In this document: piece after piece, positions 21,446 to 32,700 of the stretch | How positions within the stretch are numbered: position 1 is the first letter of the stretch | Layout of the letters: each line of letters starts with the position of its first letter | NCBI GenBank assembly: GCA_030248225.1 | Contig: JASANE010003525.1 | Location: 1 to 64,000 of the forward strand | Origin: Trileptium ribeirensis | Lineage: Eukaryota; Nematoda; Enoplea; Enoplida; Thoracostomopsidae | DNA length: 64,000 bases | Reading direction: 5' to 3' | Position numbers and translations under genes: made by a program | Notes under the pieces: generated by a model | Seen by the model: the letters and a program-made list of their open reading frames with translations, nothing else | The model's database searches: none | What the model was told of the DNA's origin: nothing

Positions 21446-22432
21446 AGAATCAAATATAAAACCCAAATATCGCAATTGCTGGACCGGGTCCCACCTACAT
21501 TTTTCATTTAAGAAAAACCCGAAGGACTGCAAATCAGATTTGCACTGGCCTGAAGCGGCAATGGCTTCAGCTAATGAGTCAGCACAAACCAGGCCATCGT
21601 CCAAATATATACTAGCCCGCAATCCACTTGCCCGCCAGTACTGTACAACCGGTCGCAGTAATTTCGTAAAAAGAAAAGGACCCGTTGATAACCCGAATGG
21701 TAACACGGTATAGACAAAATATTTCCGTACACCGGAGAAAACCCAACTGAAACCTAAATACTTCTCAAAATTTTGATGGACATCAAGATGATGATAACCT
21801 GACTTCAGATCAAAACTAAACATGTAATCGTCTCTCTCAAAAAACTTCAGTACCGAACGCCAATCGTCAAAACGAACCTTGGGACATTGAATATGAGAAT
21901 TAACGTATCTAAGATCCAAAATGAGACGTTTCTTACCGGAAGACTGAGTAGAAACAGACAAGGGACTTACGATATGCGGCAAATGTGGAACCTGTCGTAC
22001 AAACCCAGCACAAAGTAAATCCGCTATAGTATCCTCTACAAACTGCGCATTATGTAATGCAGATCGGTTATTGAAACGAAAATAACAACTCGGTATGTCC
22101 CCAAAATTTATGGTAAAACCATTAGAAATCATATCCAGAATATGTCCCGGAACACCGGTCTGCTTCCAAAACATTAAATTTCGTTTTAAAGACCCTTTAA
22201 TGCCACAATTTGAAACGTGAAAGCTAGAAAACTTACAATTTTTCGGACACTTCGTCAGCTTTACTATCCTGGGAACGACATTCAAACTGCCAATGCCCGA
22301 GCTTCCCACACTTATAGCATTGCTGGTTGTACCGCGAAAACCCCTGGCCGCCCCGTCCTGTCGAGGAACTTTTGCTGCCGGGGACCTGCGATCGACGGGA
22401 TTCCGACGTTTGAGTCGCACCAAACGAGACAT
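21419..22432 (-). pseudogene. pol: DIRS-element reverse transcriptase, separated from its thumb by a frameshift
   Basis: RNA-dependent DNA polymerase of the element. Recognisable RT blocks in order: a fingers region with AGFVRQVPH and SGKKRLILDLRYVN; motif A as MFSFDLKSGYHHLDVH; motif B as VLPFGLSTGPFLFTKLL; catalytic YLDDG in ASIYLDDGLVCADS; then QLRYLGFIFDS. The three catalytic aspartates (motif A D and both of YLDD) are present. Just after the palm the frame is lost near 21425-21440; the thumb continues in another frame at 21244-21445 (ARQVAKATGKLIALMPVLGD). The first 60 or so residues overlap gag and are probably linker. No protease domain is visible, as usual in DIRS elements. Confidence 0.85.
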
Positions 22433-22889
22433 CGTATGGACGGCTGCGCTGATTATTCAAACGACGCGTTTCCTGTTTTGCCTCGTCAATCGATTTTTGT
22501 ATTTTCTTCGCGTCGTCCAAGTCGTCTCCAATGTCACGAGCACCTTCGTATCGTTGAACAGCAAGCCAACCCCCTTGCTCTGCAATCCGAATGTGCTTAA
22601 CCCGATCTTTAAGGAGCGTGCGAGCCTCACGCAGAGGAGGTTCCAACTGTGCGATATCAAATTCTACAGAATCAGATTGTCCCGCAGTTAAAATCTGCGC
22701 TTCGACCTGCGCTAAAAGTTGATCAACTCTAAACAGAAGATCAAATTGATGCTGCAATCCCTTACCTTTAAACGTGTGATAACTAAAACCTGGGCTACTA
22801 TTACAGCTTGTAACTTGCTTCACAACTTCTAAAATCTTAGCGGTTAAAGCCGGATCAGCAATATCAACGGTAACAGGTTCTGTGTTCAT
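22233..22889 (-). CDS. gag: DIRS-element Gag with zinc knuckle
   Basis: Nucleic-acid-binding structural protein of the retroelement, presumed to coat element RNA. The start is the first ATG (MNTEPVTVDIADP) after the A repeat; the frame is also open upstream but without an ATG. It is 218 residues. The middle is helical and charged, with a likely coiled coil (DDLDDAKKIQKSIDEAKQ). A Gly/Ser/Arg-rich stretch precedes a CCHC zinc knuckle CYKCGKLGHWQFEC near the C-terminus. The last 200 bases overlap the RT frame (22233-22432) in another frame, an arrangement typical of gag/pol overlaps and possibly solved by frameshifting or internal initiation. The frame is intact. DIRS Gags are poorly conserved, so the call rests on position and the zinc knuckle. 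Confidence 0.8.
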   Translation of the reverse strand: MNTEPVTVDIADPALTAKILEVVKQVTSCNSSPGFSYHTFKGKGLQHQFDLLFRVDQLLAQVEAQILTAGQSDSVEFDIAQLEPPLREARTLLKDRVKHIRIAEQGGWLAVQRYEGARDIGDDLDDAKKIQKSIDEAKQETRRLNNQRSRPYDVSFGATQTSESRRSQVPGSKSSSTGRGGQGFSRYNQQCYKCGKLGHWQFECRSQDSKADEVSEKL

Positions 22890-22921
22890 AGAAACTCTAC
22901 TTGAAGAAACAAAGCGAAAAG

Positions 22922-23064
22922 AAAAATTGTGTGTAACGTTAACAGCGAAGAAAACGTGCAATGACAGCAGCACACGCAATCTCGTTTTATATTCACCCCG
23001 ATCATAGCGTATGCAAATCCCTTAGCTAACAATTTTTATCATTCTGTTAAAATAAGCAATTATT
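22922..23064 (-). promoter_or_regulatory. A1 repeat: 5' terminal repeat with TATA box upstream of gag
   Basis: This 143-bp sequence is repeated almost identically in front of each YR gene. On the minus strand it holds ATATAAAACGAG (TATA at 22984-22991), followed about 30 bp later by tcattgca, a plausible initiator. The open frames that begin inside it do so at ATT, not ATG, so this part is better read as promoter and 5' leader. Confidence 0.75.
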
Positions 23065-23150
23065 CTTGCTGCACATAAATGATAATGTAAAGCGAAATAA
23101 CGTATATTGTAAAATATTTGCTGATGATATTAAACTATAAATAGAACAAG
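23065..23150 (+). pseudogene. LINE reverse-transcriptase fragment flanking the DIRS insertion
   Basis: Directly at the element's end the plus strand reads FLLHINDN and, a few codons on, KIFADDIKL then a stop. These are the segment before motif C and motif C itself of CR1/Jockey-like RTs (compare LYINDLV and YVDDVKLY at 26280-26350). The RT was interrupted upstream of FLL by the DIRS element. Confidence 0.75.
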
Positions 23151-25399
23151 ATTGTGTCACAAAATGTATTTACAATGTAGTTAGCACGAAATGATTTCGA
23201 AACTGCAGTTTCTAATGAGGGTTTTATGTAACCCTTATTTCCGGGACGCATCTACGAAATCGTTTTTTTTCTACTCCGGCCCATATAGCATTTATTTTCA
23301 AAATTCAAATTAATTCAAAATAGAATTTTCTGAGCTAGCTCGTCAAGCTGAGTCGCATGGTACCAAAATTATGGCGATAACTTTAATACTGACCAATTTT
23401 GGCCTGGGGGCTAAAGAAAGTGACCCAACGCGATTGATATTATTCGTGTACATTATTATATTACTTACTTGTTGAGCTAGCCAATGCAAAGTGGTGGATT
23501 ATTTTTTTAAAGTTGAAATCTGGCAGCTAGCAATTAGATGTCGATGTCATAAATTACTTGTACGAAATTGCACGTAACATGAAATCTCTAAGACAATTAA
23601 TAGAAGGCATTGTATTATGCCATTCTCAGTTTTTTTATATTGAACAGCGGATCCCATTTTTTGTTAATGACATTCAAAATTTCGGCAGAAATCAGTTCTT
23701 TTTTTTCTCTGACACATGTCTCGTTTTCTCAGATCTGATATTAAATTTTTGTTCATTCTCACCAATGCTTAGCTGATACTTCTACTGGTTTTTACTAAAA
23801 TCTTACGATCTGCTAAAACGAGACGTTGGAACCAAACCCTTAAAACTCCAATGTTTGTATTGCCGAGACCCCAGTAATTTTAACGTAAAATCTTGAGCCA
23901 ACTACCCTTCCAAAATTTTGCCATTGGCGGAACTTGTCATTGAAAACCCTGAAAGAGAAGCCGACATGGCGTTGGAACCGAAACTAGAGGGAAACCCAGC
24001 TATTATTTATAAACTGAACCGCGACCGGAACTAAATTAAAGTTTGTTTGGTGAAATAGTTATACGATTATTCTGCGTTTAATTACTGAGAAAAATTATCT
24101 TCAACATTGTTTTTACTAATATTTCGGATTACTTTTATGTTGAAGCGCTATAATTTCAACCACAGCAAGTGATACCGTTGTTAGCAGTTCTGGATAAGCA
24201 CGTTTGAGGGCACTCCTGTCCTCTGCTCACTATATGGGTCAGGAACTGTGATATTAGCGGACCTAGACGTTACTTGAGCAACATATATATAATTAACAGA
24301 AGCAAATCCTGCAAAATTCAGCTGTTAATTATGTACAAAAGAGGTACAGAAACAACAAACGATACCGCAGTTCCGGAAAACTGAGAGTGTTTCGTCGTTT
24401 AAGTGCTGATTTTGTACCTATAAGCACCGATGTGCTACATAGAATTAAACATAGGCTTCGCAGCACGAAAAAGCAGAAGTTACGAAAGAACACTAGTGCT
24501 GTGCTACATTTCTGGTTACTGCTTCAAAAATAACACTGTAAGACAAACAGTCAGGTTAGAGACGTGACGAAAAAATTTTTTCTGGAGAGGCACCGTCGTA
24601 TTGTGGGGGCAACTCGCTACATCGTATATTTCAAGATGTAAACTAGTGGCATCAACCAAAACCGGTGGGAACCTCACGGCCAGGGACTGCGCCTTGTTGT
24701 TCCTCACAGTGATTCCATAAAACTAGGGTGAAAAATAATGCTGTAGTAAAAGAATGTTCTCATTACAACTAAGAAATGCTTATAACAGAACCATGTTTCA
24801 AACGGGCAACGTTAGCCCGTAGCAGAACCAAAACTATACCAAGGATTTTGTCTTGGCGGAGTTCGATGCCGAATCAAAATTGATTGCAAGATCGATCGCT
24901 TTCGTTGACGTTTGGTTTGTCCTAATTTACGTTATAATATCACGTACCTCAGAATTCTCACTACGTGTGTATCAAAATTCCGATATTCAAGCTCTCAAAG
25001 TAGCGAGAAATTTCTGGCTTCAAGACACATCTACAGCCGTGAGCATGAAAGTAGCAATCTGTCTGAACATATAAAATATTTCATAAATATAAACATAAAT
25101 TTTCCAGATACACCATTTGGAAAAACACTTATACTTCTAATGCAAATATACGCTTCTACTAGCGCCACTTAACCACATAAATAAAAATATACAAGACCCA
25201 GCATCTTAAAATGTTCGCTGGACTTATAACAATATTCCAAAATTTAAATAATGGGTACCATGCCCCATGTACAGCTTTTAACCACATTGTGAAAATCAAT
25301 GAAAGCTAAAAGTTATTAGTTTGAAGAGTTTCCTCGCTTGTGACGGACAGATCCAGCTAGGTAAAGGATATTGTAGCATTCTGATATTTGGCATACACG
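23151..25399. other. No gene recognised
   Basis: Anonymous AT-rich sequence. Frames near 23558-23776 and 24853-25172 match no family known to me; the second may be decayed LINE sequence upstream of the RT that follows. Confidence 0.35.
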
Positions 25400-27664
25400 T
25401 TTTCACAAAGAAGGATCATAGATAAAGAAACTCTTGTAGGACGTTCCATCTCTGGATGAAGCACTGAGGTCAACCATTCCATGCACTGGTGATTTAATTT
25501 GTGATAATATAATCGCAGATGCATTTTCGTCTGTTTTCAGTACTGTCAATAATTGTTACCCATTTTTTGAAAGATCCACTGTAACGACACTACTTAACTG
25601 AATCTTGTTTTTAGCACAAACTGTGCACAAATTTATGCATAAGCTAAGCCCAAAACTAAGTCACTCCCCGGAAGGTTTGGCAGCTTTCTTTTTAAAAATA
25701 TCTAAAAAAACACACTTTGCTTTCCGGTATCACATCTGTTTGAACAGTCATTTATTACAGCAAGTTTATCGTATTAATCGTGGCTATCTGCCCACATTTT
25801 ACCCATATACAAGAAAGGAGATTCGTCTAAATTCTCTAAATTGTCGTCAAATTGCGCAAAGCAATTTGTCGTCATCTAAATGCAGCAAGGTGATGGAATC
25901 TGTTGTAAACGATCATATCGTAACTTTTCTCGATCAAAATAATGTCATTACTCATGATCAACATGAATTTGTTTCGAATATGTCAACATTCACTCAATTA
26001 CTACAGTGTATGAAAGATTACTGCACTGCTTTTGACGAAAGAAACTAGGTTGATGCCGTTTACCTTGATTTTGTAAGAGCTTTCGACATGGATCCGAATA
26101 AAAAAAGCTGTTGCCAAAACAGTCTAAATATGGCATATGTGGTTATTTGTTCGAGTGGATAAAGGCTTACCTAATTTTGACTGAAAATATCGCGTTAGGG
26201 TTAATGATAGAATTTCGAGTCAAGGAAATGTACCTTCAGGTGTACTCCAGGGCAGTGCTCTCTGTGCTACGCTGTTTGGTTTATACATAAATGATCTTGT
26301 TGTAAATTTAAATGTTCGTTTCAAACAGTATGTGGATGACGTCAAACTTTATATTAAAATGAAGCAATCAGATCCGTACCTTGCATTCAGTGAGCTTAGG
26401 AACACAATCGAATATGTTGACCCATGGGCCAGTCGTTGGCAACCAAGTTTATATTATGCTAAATGTTCTGTCTTTGATATTGGCTAAGGTAATACTTGTC
26501 TTGACTACCGAATCAGTAAACATAATTTAGCTGTAAGCAGCCAACTAAAAGATCTCAGAGTTACTGTGTCAAGCCTACTCAAATCAGAGCAACACTGCAA
26601 CGCTATACGTCAAAAGGCTTATCACATTATTAAAATGTTATTTTGTTGTTTTTAACTCTAACCATTCAGGTCTAATATCTGCATATATGACGATGTAATT
26701 CCAATTCTTGAGTGTGCAACACCTGTTTGATCTCCCTGTGCTTTAAAGGCATTGGTAACATTGAAAGCGTTAGAAGCTATTTTACACATCTTTTCAGGAG
26801 AGCTGGGTTGCCATATGCGTGCTATCATGATAGATTACACTACCTAAAGTTAAAGCAATTAGATCTGAGACGTTTGCAAGTCGCCTTGCTGACTTTCTTT
26901 AAATATGTCAAAAATATCTACTGCATGTAAAATATTTTTAATTGTTTGGAATAACTTATTTCAGAGGTCACCGTCTGAAATTAAAAAACCAAATCACAAA
27001 ACTAACATTTTAGCATATTTCACTGCTGCCCGGGTTGCAAATGCCTGGAACTATCTGCCATTTTATGTGAATAATCGATTAATGCTCTAGTAAACTTAAG
27101 GTGACCCCGCCAACCATCCTATTTTGTATTTTTGGATAAAATTTGATATGGAACGCTTTTTGGTCAATTGCAATTCGGCGTAAAACCATTCGCGAACACA
27201 TCGTTCGCGATTGGAATATAATCATTTTGTGTTCGCGAAAATTGAAGTAAAATTACCCAAATTTCTGAGAACGAAAATTTGTCGATTTGATTGTGACGTC
27301 ACTTTTGCACTAAATTTGTCCGCGAACATTGTATAATCCAAATTTAAATGATAATGCATTAAGGAACATAATATCTTCAAACTGAAATCGCCAAAAATTT
27401 TGTTCGAACACAAGGTCTGATTTCTGGCACTTAATTTTGATTTTGCCAATTTTCGATTAGCGAAAAACTGAATGAAGTTAAGCGTGCTTTCCGTAACAAG
27501 GGTTTGCGATTCGATACCGGAAATGACAGAATAGGATGATTGGCGGGGTCACTTTAAGTTTATTCACGCATTATTGCTAGATGCAACAAACCCGGACAAT
27601 TTAAAAAAAAACTATTAGATGATTTTGATTTAACCAGGTTCTTGCATTATGACCCAAACATTTA
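25400..27664 (+). mobile_element. LINE A: CR1/Jockey-like non-LTR retrotransposon relic
   Basis: The RT-bearing 3' part of a LINE that copies itself by target-primed reverse transcription. In order: IADAFSSVFSTVNN at about 25525; LSPKLSHSPEGLAAFFLK; SSKCSKVMESVVNDHIV and HDQHEFVSNMSTFTQLL (25880-26000); motif A VYLDFVRAFD just after a stop at 26048; motif B region VPSGVLQGSALC at about 26230; LYINDLV and motif C YVDDVKLYI (one residue off FADD); then the C-terminal tail RLHYLKLKQLDLRR and VANAWNYLP, ending FKKKLLDDFDLTRF. Several stops and frameshifts break it. A 472-bp MITE interrupts the last part at 27091-27562. The endonuclease is not recognisable. Confidence 0.85.
27091..27562. mobile_element. 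MITE with TAAACTTAA ends and TTCGCGAA motifs (copy 1)
   Basis: Terminal inverted repeats of about 32 bp (taaacttaaggtgacc ... ggtcactttaagttta, continuing through gccaaccatcctatt). There is no coding capacity. It contains gttcgcgaa-type motifs at about 27189, 27203, 27232 and 27312. It lies inside the C-terminal coding part of LINE A, which resumes on its far side. The outer TA could be a TA target duplication; not certain. Confidence 0.85.
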
Positions 27665-28460
27665 ATGAAAAATGTAAAGTGGTTTTACCCCTATTTCTGA
27701 ACCTAACTCGCTTATATTCCGGTATTGTTTGTGTTACTCGTGATATTTGCATTTTGGTCTTTTTTATTATTACTTGTGTAACGCTGGCGGAGGGTGTTGC
27801 AGTCAGCCCTTGATAGTTGGGATCACAATAATGGACCTAACTCCGGATGCAGGTCCTTTCGAGCTGCAACGCCCAGACGACTTATTACTACTTATGAACA
27901 GAAACGTAAAGACATTCAAACTCTTATTCTACAACTAAATTCCATGAAGTTACCTTACGATTGTAGATATAAGCAACAGTTTCATATATTCTGTCTGTAT
28001 AAATATTTACATACTTCTCTTTCTTATATATCGATTGTTCTTTCTGTATACAGAAGCCAAGGAATATAACTTTTGCTAGCAAAGTGATTTCGTAGAGTCG
28101 AGTTGAGTGTAAATTTGCTAAAAAAATCTGATATGAATGCCTAATTGTCAAACATTTATTTAATTAAGGTAGAGTAGAGTCGCTGTGTGCGAGCATAGAA
28201 ATAAGTATATTGGTCTGCAAAAGATAAATATTAAATTTACGCCGTTATAGCTACCAAAGCACACAACTTTACACGCCGTTGACTCGCCTGTGAAATCCAA
28301 ATTCCAGTTGTGCAAAATCGTCGTTGTATCCATTTATATTTTGTCTTCAAAATATTGATAATAAAATAAATATTGCAATTTCTTTTCACAAGTAATTCAC
28401 AATTGACGGTTCTATAAAACCAGCAAAAGGTGGAACAACCTTACCGACAGAACTTGCATT
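27665..28460. other. No gene recognised
   Basis: AT-rich sequence with nothing family-like. It may include the 3' tail of LINE A. Confidence 0.35.
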
Positions 28461-28770
28461 GATTTGACGAAAAGATTTGTCGAATTTTAGACTCATTAAA
28501 TAAATACATATTTGTTTTTGAGGAATCCACTGCGCTATAATGTAATATTTTGATATCAACTGTGAAAAGAAATTGGATTGATTTGACGAAAATATTTGCC
28601 GAATCTCAGACTCATTAAATAAATGCATATCTGTTTTTGAGGAATCTACTGTGCTAAGAAAGTTATAATGTAATATTTTGATATCAACTGTGAAAAGAAA
28701 TTGGATTGATTTGACGAAAAGATTTGTCAAATCTCAGACTCATTAAATAAATGCATATCTGTTTAAATCT
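28461..28770 (+). repeat. Tandem repeat, about 120-130 bp, three copies
   Basis: gatttgacgaaaa starts at 28461, 28580 and 28708, each followed by gactcattaaataaat and a tgtttttgaggaatc segment. The second unit has an extra aagaaagtt segment. The last copy is cut short where the A/C-rich tract begins. Confidence 0.85.
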
Positions 28771-29640
28771 AGAAAAACAACAAAAGAAAAAAATAAAATA
28801 AGAACAAATAAAACTCTAAAAATACCAAGAAATAAAAAATATCAACAAAAGAACAAATCAACTCAAAACAGACTAAACCACAAACATAAACAACACCACT
28901 AACAAACCCAACAACCACCAACCAACCAACAAACCTAAACAACCTACACCACCTCCAAAACCCAGCACAAAACTAAAAAACCAAAACAACACCCCACCCC
29001 CCCCCAAATAAAAAAACAAAGAAATAAAAAATACAAACCCCCCCCCCCCCCCCACCTTGGATCCACTGCGCAAAGAAAGAAAGAAAAAATATATAAAAAC
29101 CGACAAAAAAAAGAATTGATACAAACAAAATCAAACACAGACAACTCAAAAATACACACCTCTATTAGGAGCCACCAACAAAGAACAAAAAATATTATAA
29201 CAACAACAAAAGAAAAAAATAACACTGTTATGAAACCACTCATACACTCATAGCAACAATATACACCAAACTCTAGACCCCCAACGACCCAAACAAACAA
29301 CATCACCACCCAACCACCCCCACCCATACCCCCCTATCCACCCCATCCCCATCCCCTCCCCCCACCCACCCCCCCCACCCCCCCCCGCCAGCCCCAACCC
29401 AAAAACAAGCACACACGTATTCCCACCCACCCATTCCCCACACCACCACCAAAAATTCCCCACATTACCAACTGCTAAATCACCCCCTTAAAAAAGTACA
29501 CCCCACACCTCCCTCCCCCCCACACCCCCCCTCGACAAAACGCTGGAGGACAAAGCTGGGAGCAAAGGAAGCAAAAAGGGGCAAGAGAAAATCACCATAC
29601 CCCTACCCTCACCCCCCCCCCCCCTGCGCCACCGACAAGC
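28765..29640. repeat. G-depleted A/C-rich low-complexity tract
   Basis: Almost 900 bases on the plus strand consist mainly of A and C, with C runs up to about 14-15 (29039-29053) and many at 29300-29640. The first half is A-rich, the second C-rich. The long open frames on the opposite strand (Gly/Phe/Trp/Val-rich) are by-products of this composition and not genes. Confidence 0.8.
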
Positions 29641-29646
29641 CACCGA

Positions 29647-30102
29647 CAAGGGCGTAGCCAGGGTGGGGTTGCGGGGGTCGCGACCCCCCTCCCCTTTTGG
29701 TTCAACCCCAAACAATTTTTTGAATGTTTCCGGTCGAAAATCATGTAGAAAATTGTCCTAAAACTAGCCTCTTTCCCAATATAAAACAATTACATTCAAC
29801 CGTATTTTTGACCAAACTTCATATTTTTGTATAAAAATTCGCTATTTTGGCAACACTTTGCATTTTTTACTTGTTTACGGCTTACTTAATATACCGATTC
29901 TTCTTCCCGGCTAGGAAATGCAATTTCATTGAAACTTTCTCGGCTCGTACACGGTTAACTCGTAGAAATGTGCATCACTGAATGAACTGCCCTCCTGGAC
30001 CCCGCTTTCACATTTCTGAGCGCGACCCCGCCTCCACATCCTCCTTTTAGGTACCCACTGTGGGCCGCGACCTCCCCTTCAAAATTCCTGACTACGCCCT
30101 TG
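29647..30102. mobile_element. hAT-type MITE
   Basis: Ends caagggcgtagccagg and cctgactacgcccttg are inverted repeats of about 16 bp with one mismatch. The GGGCGTAGCCAGG terminus is a style common in animal hAT-group non-autonomous elements. The 456-bp body has no coding frame. Flanking 8-bp duplications are not evident, so the exact ends or family are uncertain. Confidence 0.7.
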
Positions 30103-32559
30103 ACTGCTAGAACAAACAGCAAAAGATTCCAGGCGGCCCCGGGGAGGAAAGAATAAAAAAAACAAAAAACGAAAAGCGAAAACGACTAAGAAAAAAGGAA
30201 AAAAAAAACGGATAAACAAAAAAAACCCATACATAACCATATCAAGGCGTCTTGTCTGAAACTACAACTACAGTACTTTAGCTTACGTTCGAAAAATATA
30301 TATACATATATATTCTTTAGTAAAATATGACAGAGCGGTGTAAAAGCTCAGACAAAATGATCTACAGGTCACAAAAATGTGCTCGATTACCTACGGTGTA
30401 GACGAAAGTCTCTAAGCCGCAACTTCATGTATCTTGATTGAGCTGTATCCAGAAGCGATCATGACTATTTCCAGTCCGCAAATACGTAGCTATGAAATTA
30501 TGTGTTATGCAATTTAAGTATGCAACAGTGGTAGTTGATATTTTTCCACCTTAACGAACTTATTTACGTCGACAATTTTGTTTTCTTCTTAAAATGGGTC
30601 GTACAAATCCGATATAGCAATTATGCTATATGGTGCGAGATTTGCTCCGCACACAATTTACAAGCGGTACGTGGAGTCCAATGTTAGGATTCTGACATTA
30701 TTCCTCAATATCACGTTGGGACACTGCCATACAAATAAACCAATGCTGCAAAGTTTGAAACAAGGCTAAAGCAATGTCGTAGCCGTTCGAGTCAGACAAG
30801 AAATTCTGTTTTATGCTGAAAAGTAATTTACAAATAATGTCATAAAAACTTAACAAGGTATTATTTTTTGAACATAACAACTATAATAATCATCAGTACT
30901 AGATGTATTAGGCGCTCTGGTTGGAAACTGTGAAATAAATATGAAACCATAATTGTATAAAAATTTAATTGATAGATTGTATGAATTAAAAATAAAATAT
31001 GAATTCGAATTAGATTAAAACACGTGTTCAAGTCTGCAAATTGTTACCTTGTTCTAAAAAGGACCAAAAGCTGCAGCACAAGATGCATAAATCTCTGATG
31101 GTCACATAGTTTTGAAAAAAACCATATTTGCAACTATTTACAGATGATGCGTTTGGCCTTCATATAAAAATGCTAATTAGGCCAAAAATATCGGTATTGA
31201 TCTTCGTAAGTTGTAGGCAGTGGAAACATTAACTAAACTCAAATAAGACATATCATAAAACAAGTAAAATTTGAAACCAAAAGTTGTCTGCCACATAAAC
31301 AGTGTTGTACTTGGAAATTAAAAAACCACTTTGCTAATTTTGGGAAGATTTACATTAATCAGACAAATAATTCAAATATTTCGCAGTATAGCATTATTCG
31401 ATACGGTCGTTCCTAGAACTTCTAAGGCCCGAAATTGGTCAATTTTCAAGATACGCAGAGATTTTGGTACCGGTCATCTCAGGATTATAAATGAGTCAGA
31501 ATATTTGAATTTTCTGATATTTATCACATTTTTTTGATTTTTTTTGGGTTCCCAACGGTCGCTTCAGTCATAGTACCCAAAATTTTCGAAAAAATATTTC
31601 GTAGTAGATGTATAATTTTATATATTGTTCAAACCACTGATGAGATGAGTCGAATAATTATAAAATGAAACCAATAGGATCACGGGTTAATGAGTCATTC
31701 CCACTTATGTGAAATCCTATGCCTAAGGCTAAGTCTAAGCGTTAGTTTAAGCTTAAACGCACTATTAGGAAACCAAAAAATTGAATATAAAATTATCATA
31801 AATATAGGCTAAATGCACGATCTGCGATCTCGCCGATTTGAGTCCAATGGTACCAAAATCTCCGCTGTGTTTTGACAATTGAACAATTTCTGGCTGGGGT
31901 CTTCTAGAAAAGACGCATTCGATATACGTATCCTGATTAATTTAAGCTGGGATCCAGCTTTTTACAGCAAATAAAAGGAAATGATGATTTATTTTCGGTA
32001 AAATTCACTCCAAATTTAATGTATTAATTTATTCATTGCACAAATTAATATTATTAAACTTCTTGAGATAAATAACTAGTTTTGTTACTTATGACCTGTA
32101 TTATCTTTTAATGCGTTGAGCCTCCAAAATAAACTTGATAATGCCGCAACGCGGAAGAAATTCCTTTGTAATAAATTTGCGCTGCGAATTTCAACATGAT
32201 ACAAGTTGCTTTCTGCTGTAGTGACACATTTCGGATCAGTATAAATTGCACATACATCAAAGCTAAATATTACAGATTTTACCATGAAAACTGAGGCAGA
32301 AGTAGCTGTCAGTGTACATTGTGATTTCATGCAATGTGCAATGTTATGTGGCATTGTATGGATGGGGCAAAAAATATTATGTCATGATAGCGTAAATTCT
32401 CAGTGCCAAACCACACTTGTTTTATTATGAACTTAACTGTATGACCTGGAATATGCTATATTCAATTTAGCACTAGTGTCATACGAGAATGTGTAATGGT
32501 CGCCGTCGCCCGGCTTTTGTATGACAATATCCAACTCTGCTGTGTACATATTATTAAAA
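30103..32559. other. No gene recognised
   Basis: AT-rich anonymous sequence, beginning with an A-rich stretch. No family-like frames or clear repeats seen. Confidence 0.35.
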
Positions 32560-32700
32560 TTAACTCTTTCGTGCCCGAATCAAATTTTGTATCGGGCACT
32601 ATATAACAAAATCTAGCCGGCGCCAAAGATCGAACCCGGGTTTTGCGTGTGAAAGCGGTCTGCACATACCACTGTGGAATCAAGGAGTTGTTGCTCGATC
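32560..32700 (-). repeat. Possible tRNA-derived SINE head
   Basis: The minus strand has cagtggtatgtgcagacc followed by acccgggttcgatct, resembling a tRNA A-box region and B box with a tRNA-Glu-like middle (gctttcacacgc). Acceptor-stem pairing is not preserved, so it is not a functional tRNA. Confidence 0.35.

Larger units (their letters stand above)
14055..23064 (-). mobile_element. DIRS-order (PAT/Ngaro-like) retroelement with fivefold YR cassette
   Basis: On the minus strand the order is: A repeat (22922-23064), gag, RT, RNase H, B repeat (ends at 20235), then five A-YR-B cassettes, ending in B at 14055. The A and B pieces are split direct repeats of the kind known for PAT and Ngaro elements: outer A and B ends meet internally as a B-A junction. 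The presence of RT, DIRS-type RNase H and tyrosine recombinase, and the lack of integrase or LTRs, put it in the DIRS order. Both outer ends carry attatt (14055-14060 and 23059-23064), and every internal junction also contains it. No target duplication is seen, as expected for tyrosine-recombinase integration. The element is 9.0 kb; removing four extra cassettes would leave about 4.1 kb. Confidence 0.9.

Noticed and set aside
22217..22691. Two overlapping plus-strand frames
   Set aside because: Antisense to the DIRS gag.
28873..29463. Minus-strand Gly/Phe/Trp-rich frames
   Set aside because: Compositional by-products of the G-depleted tract.
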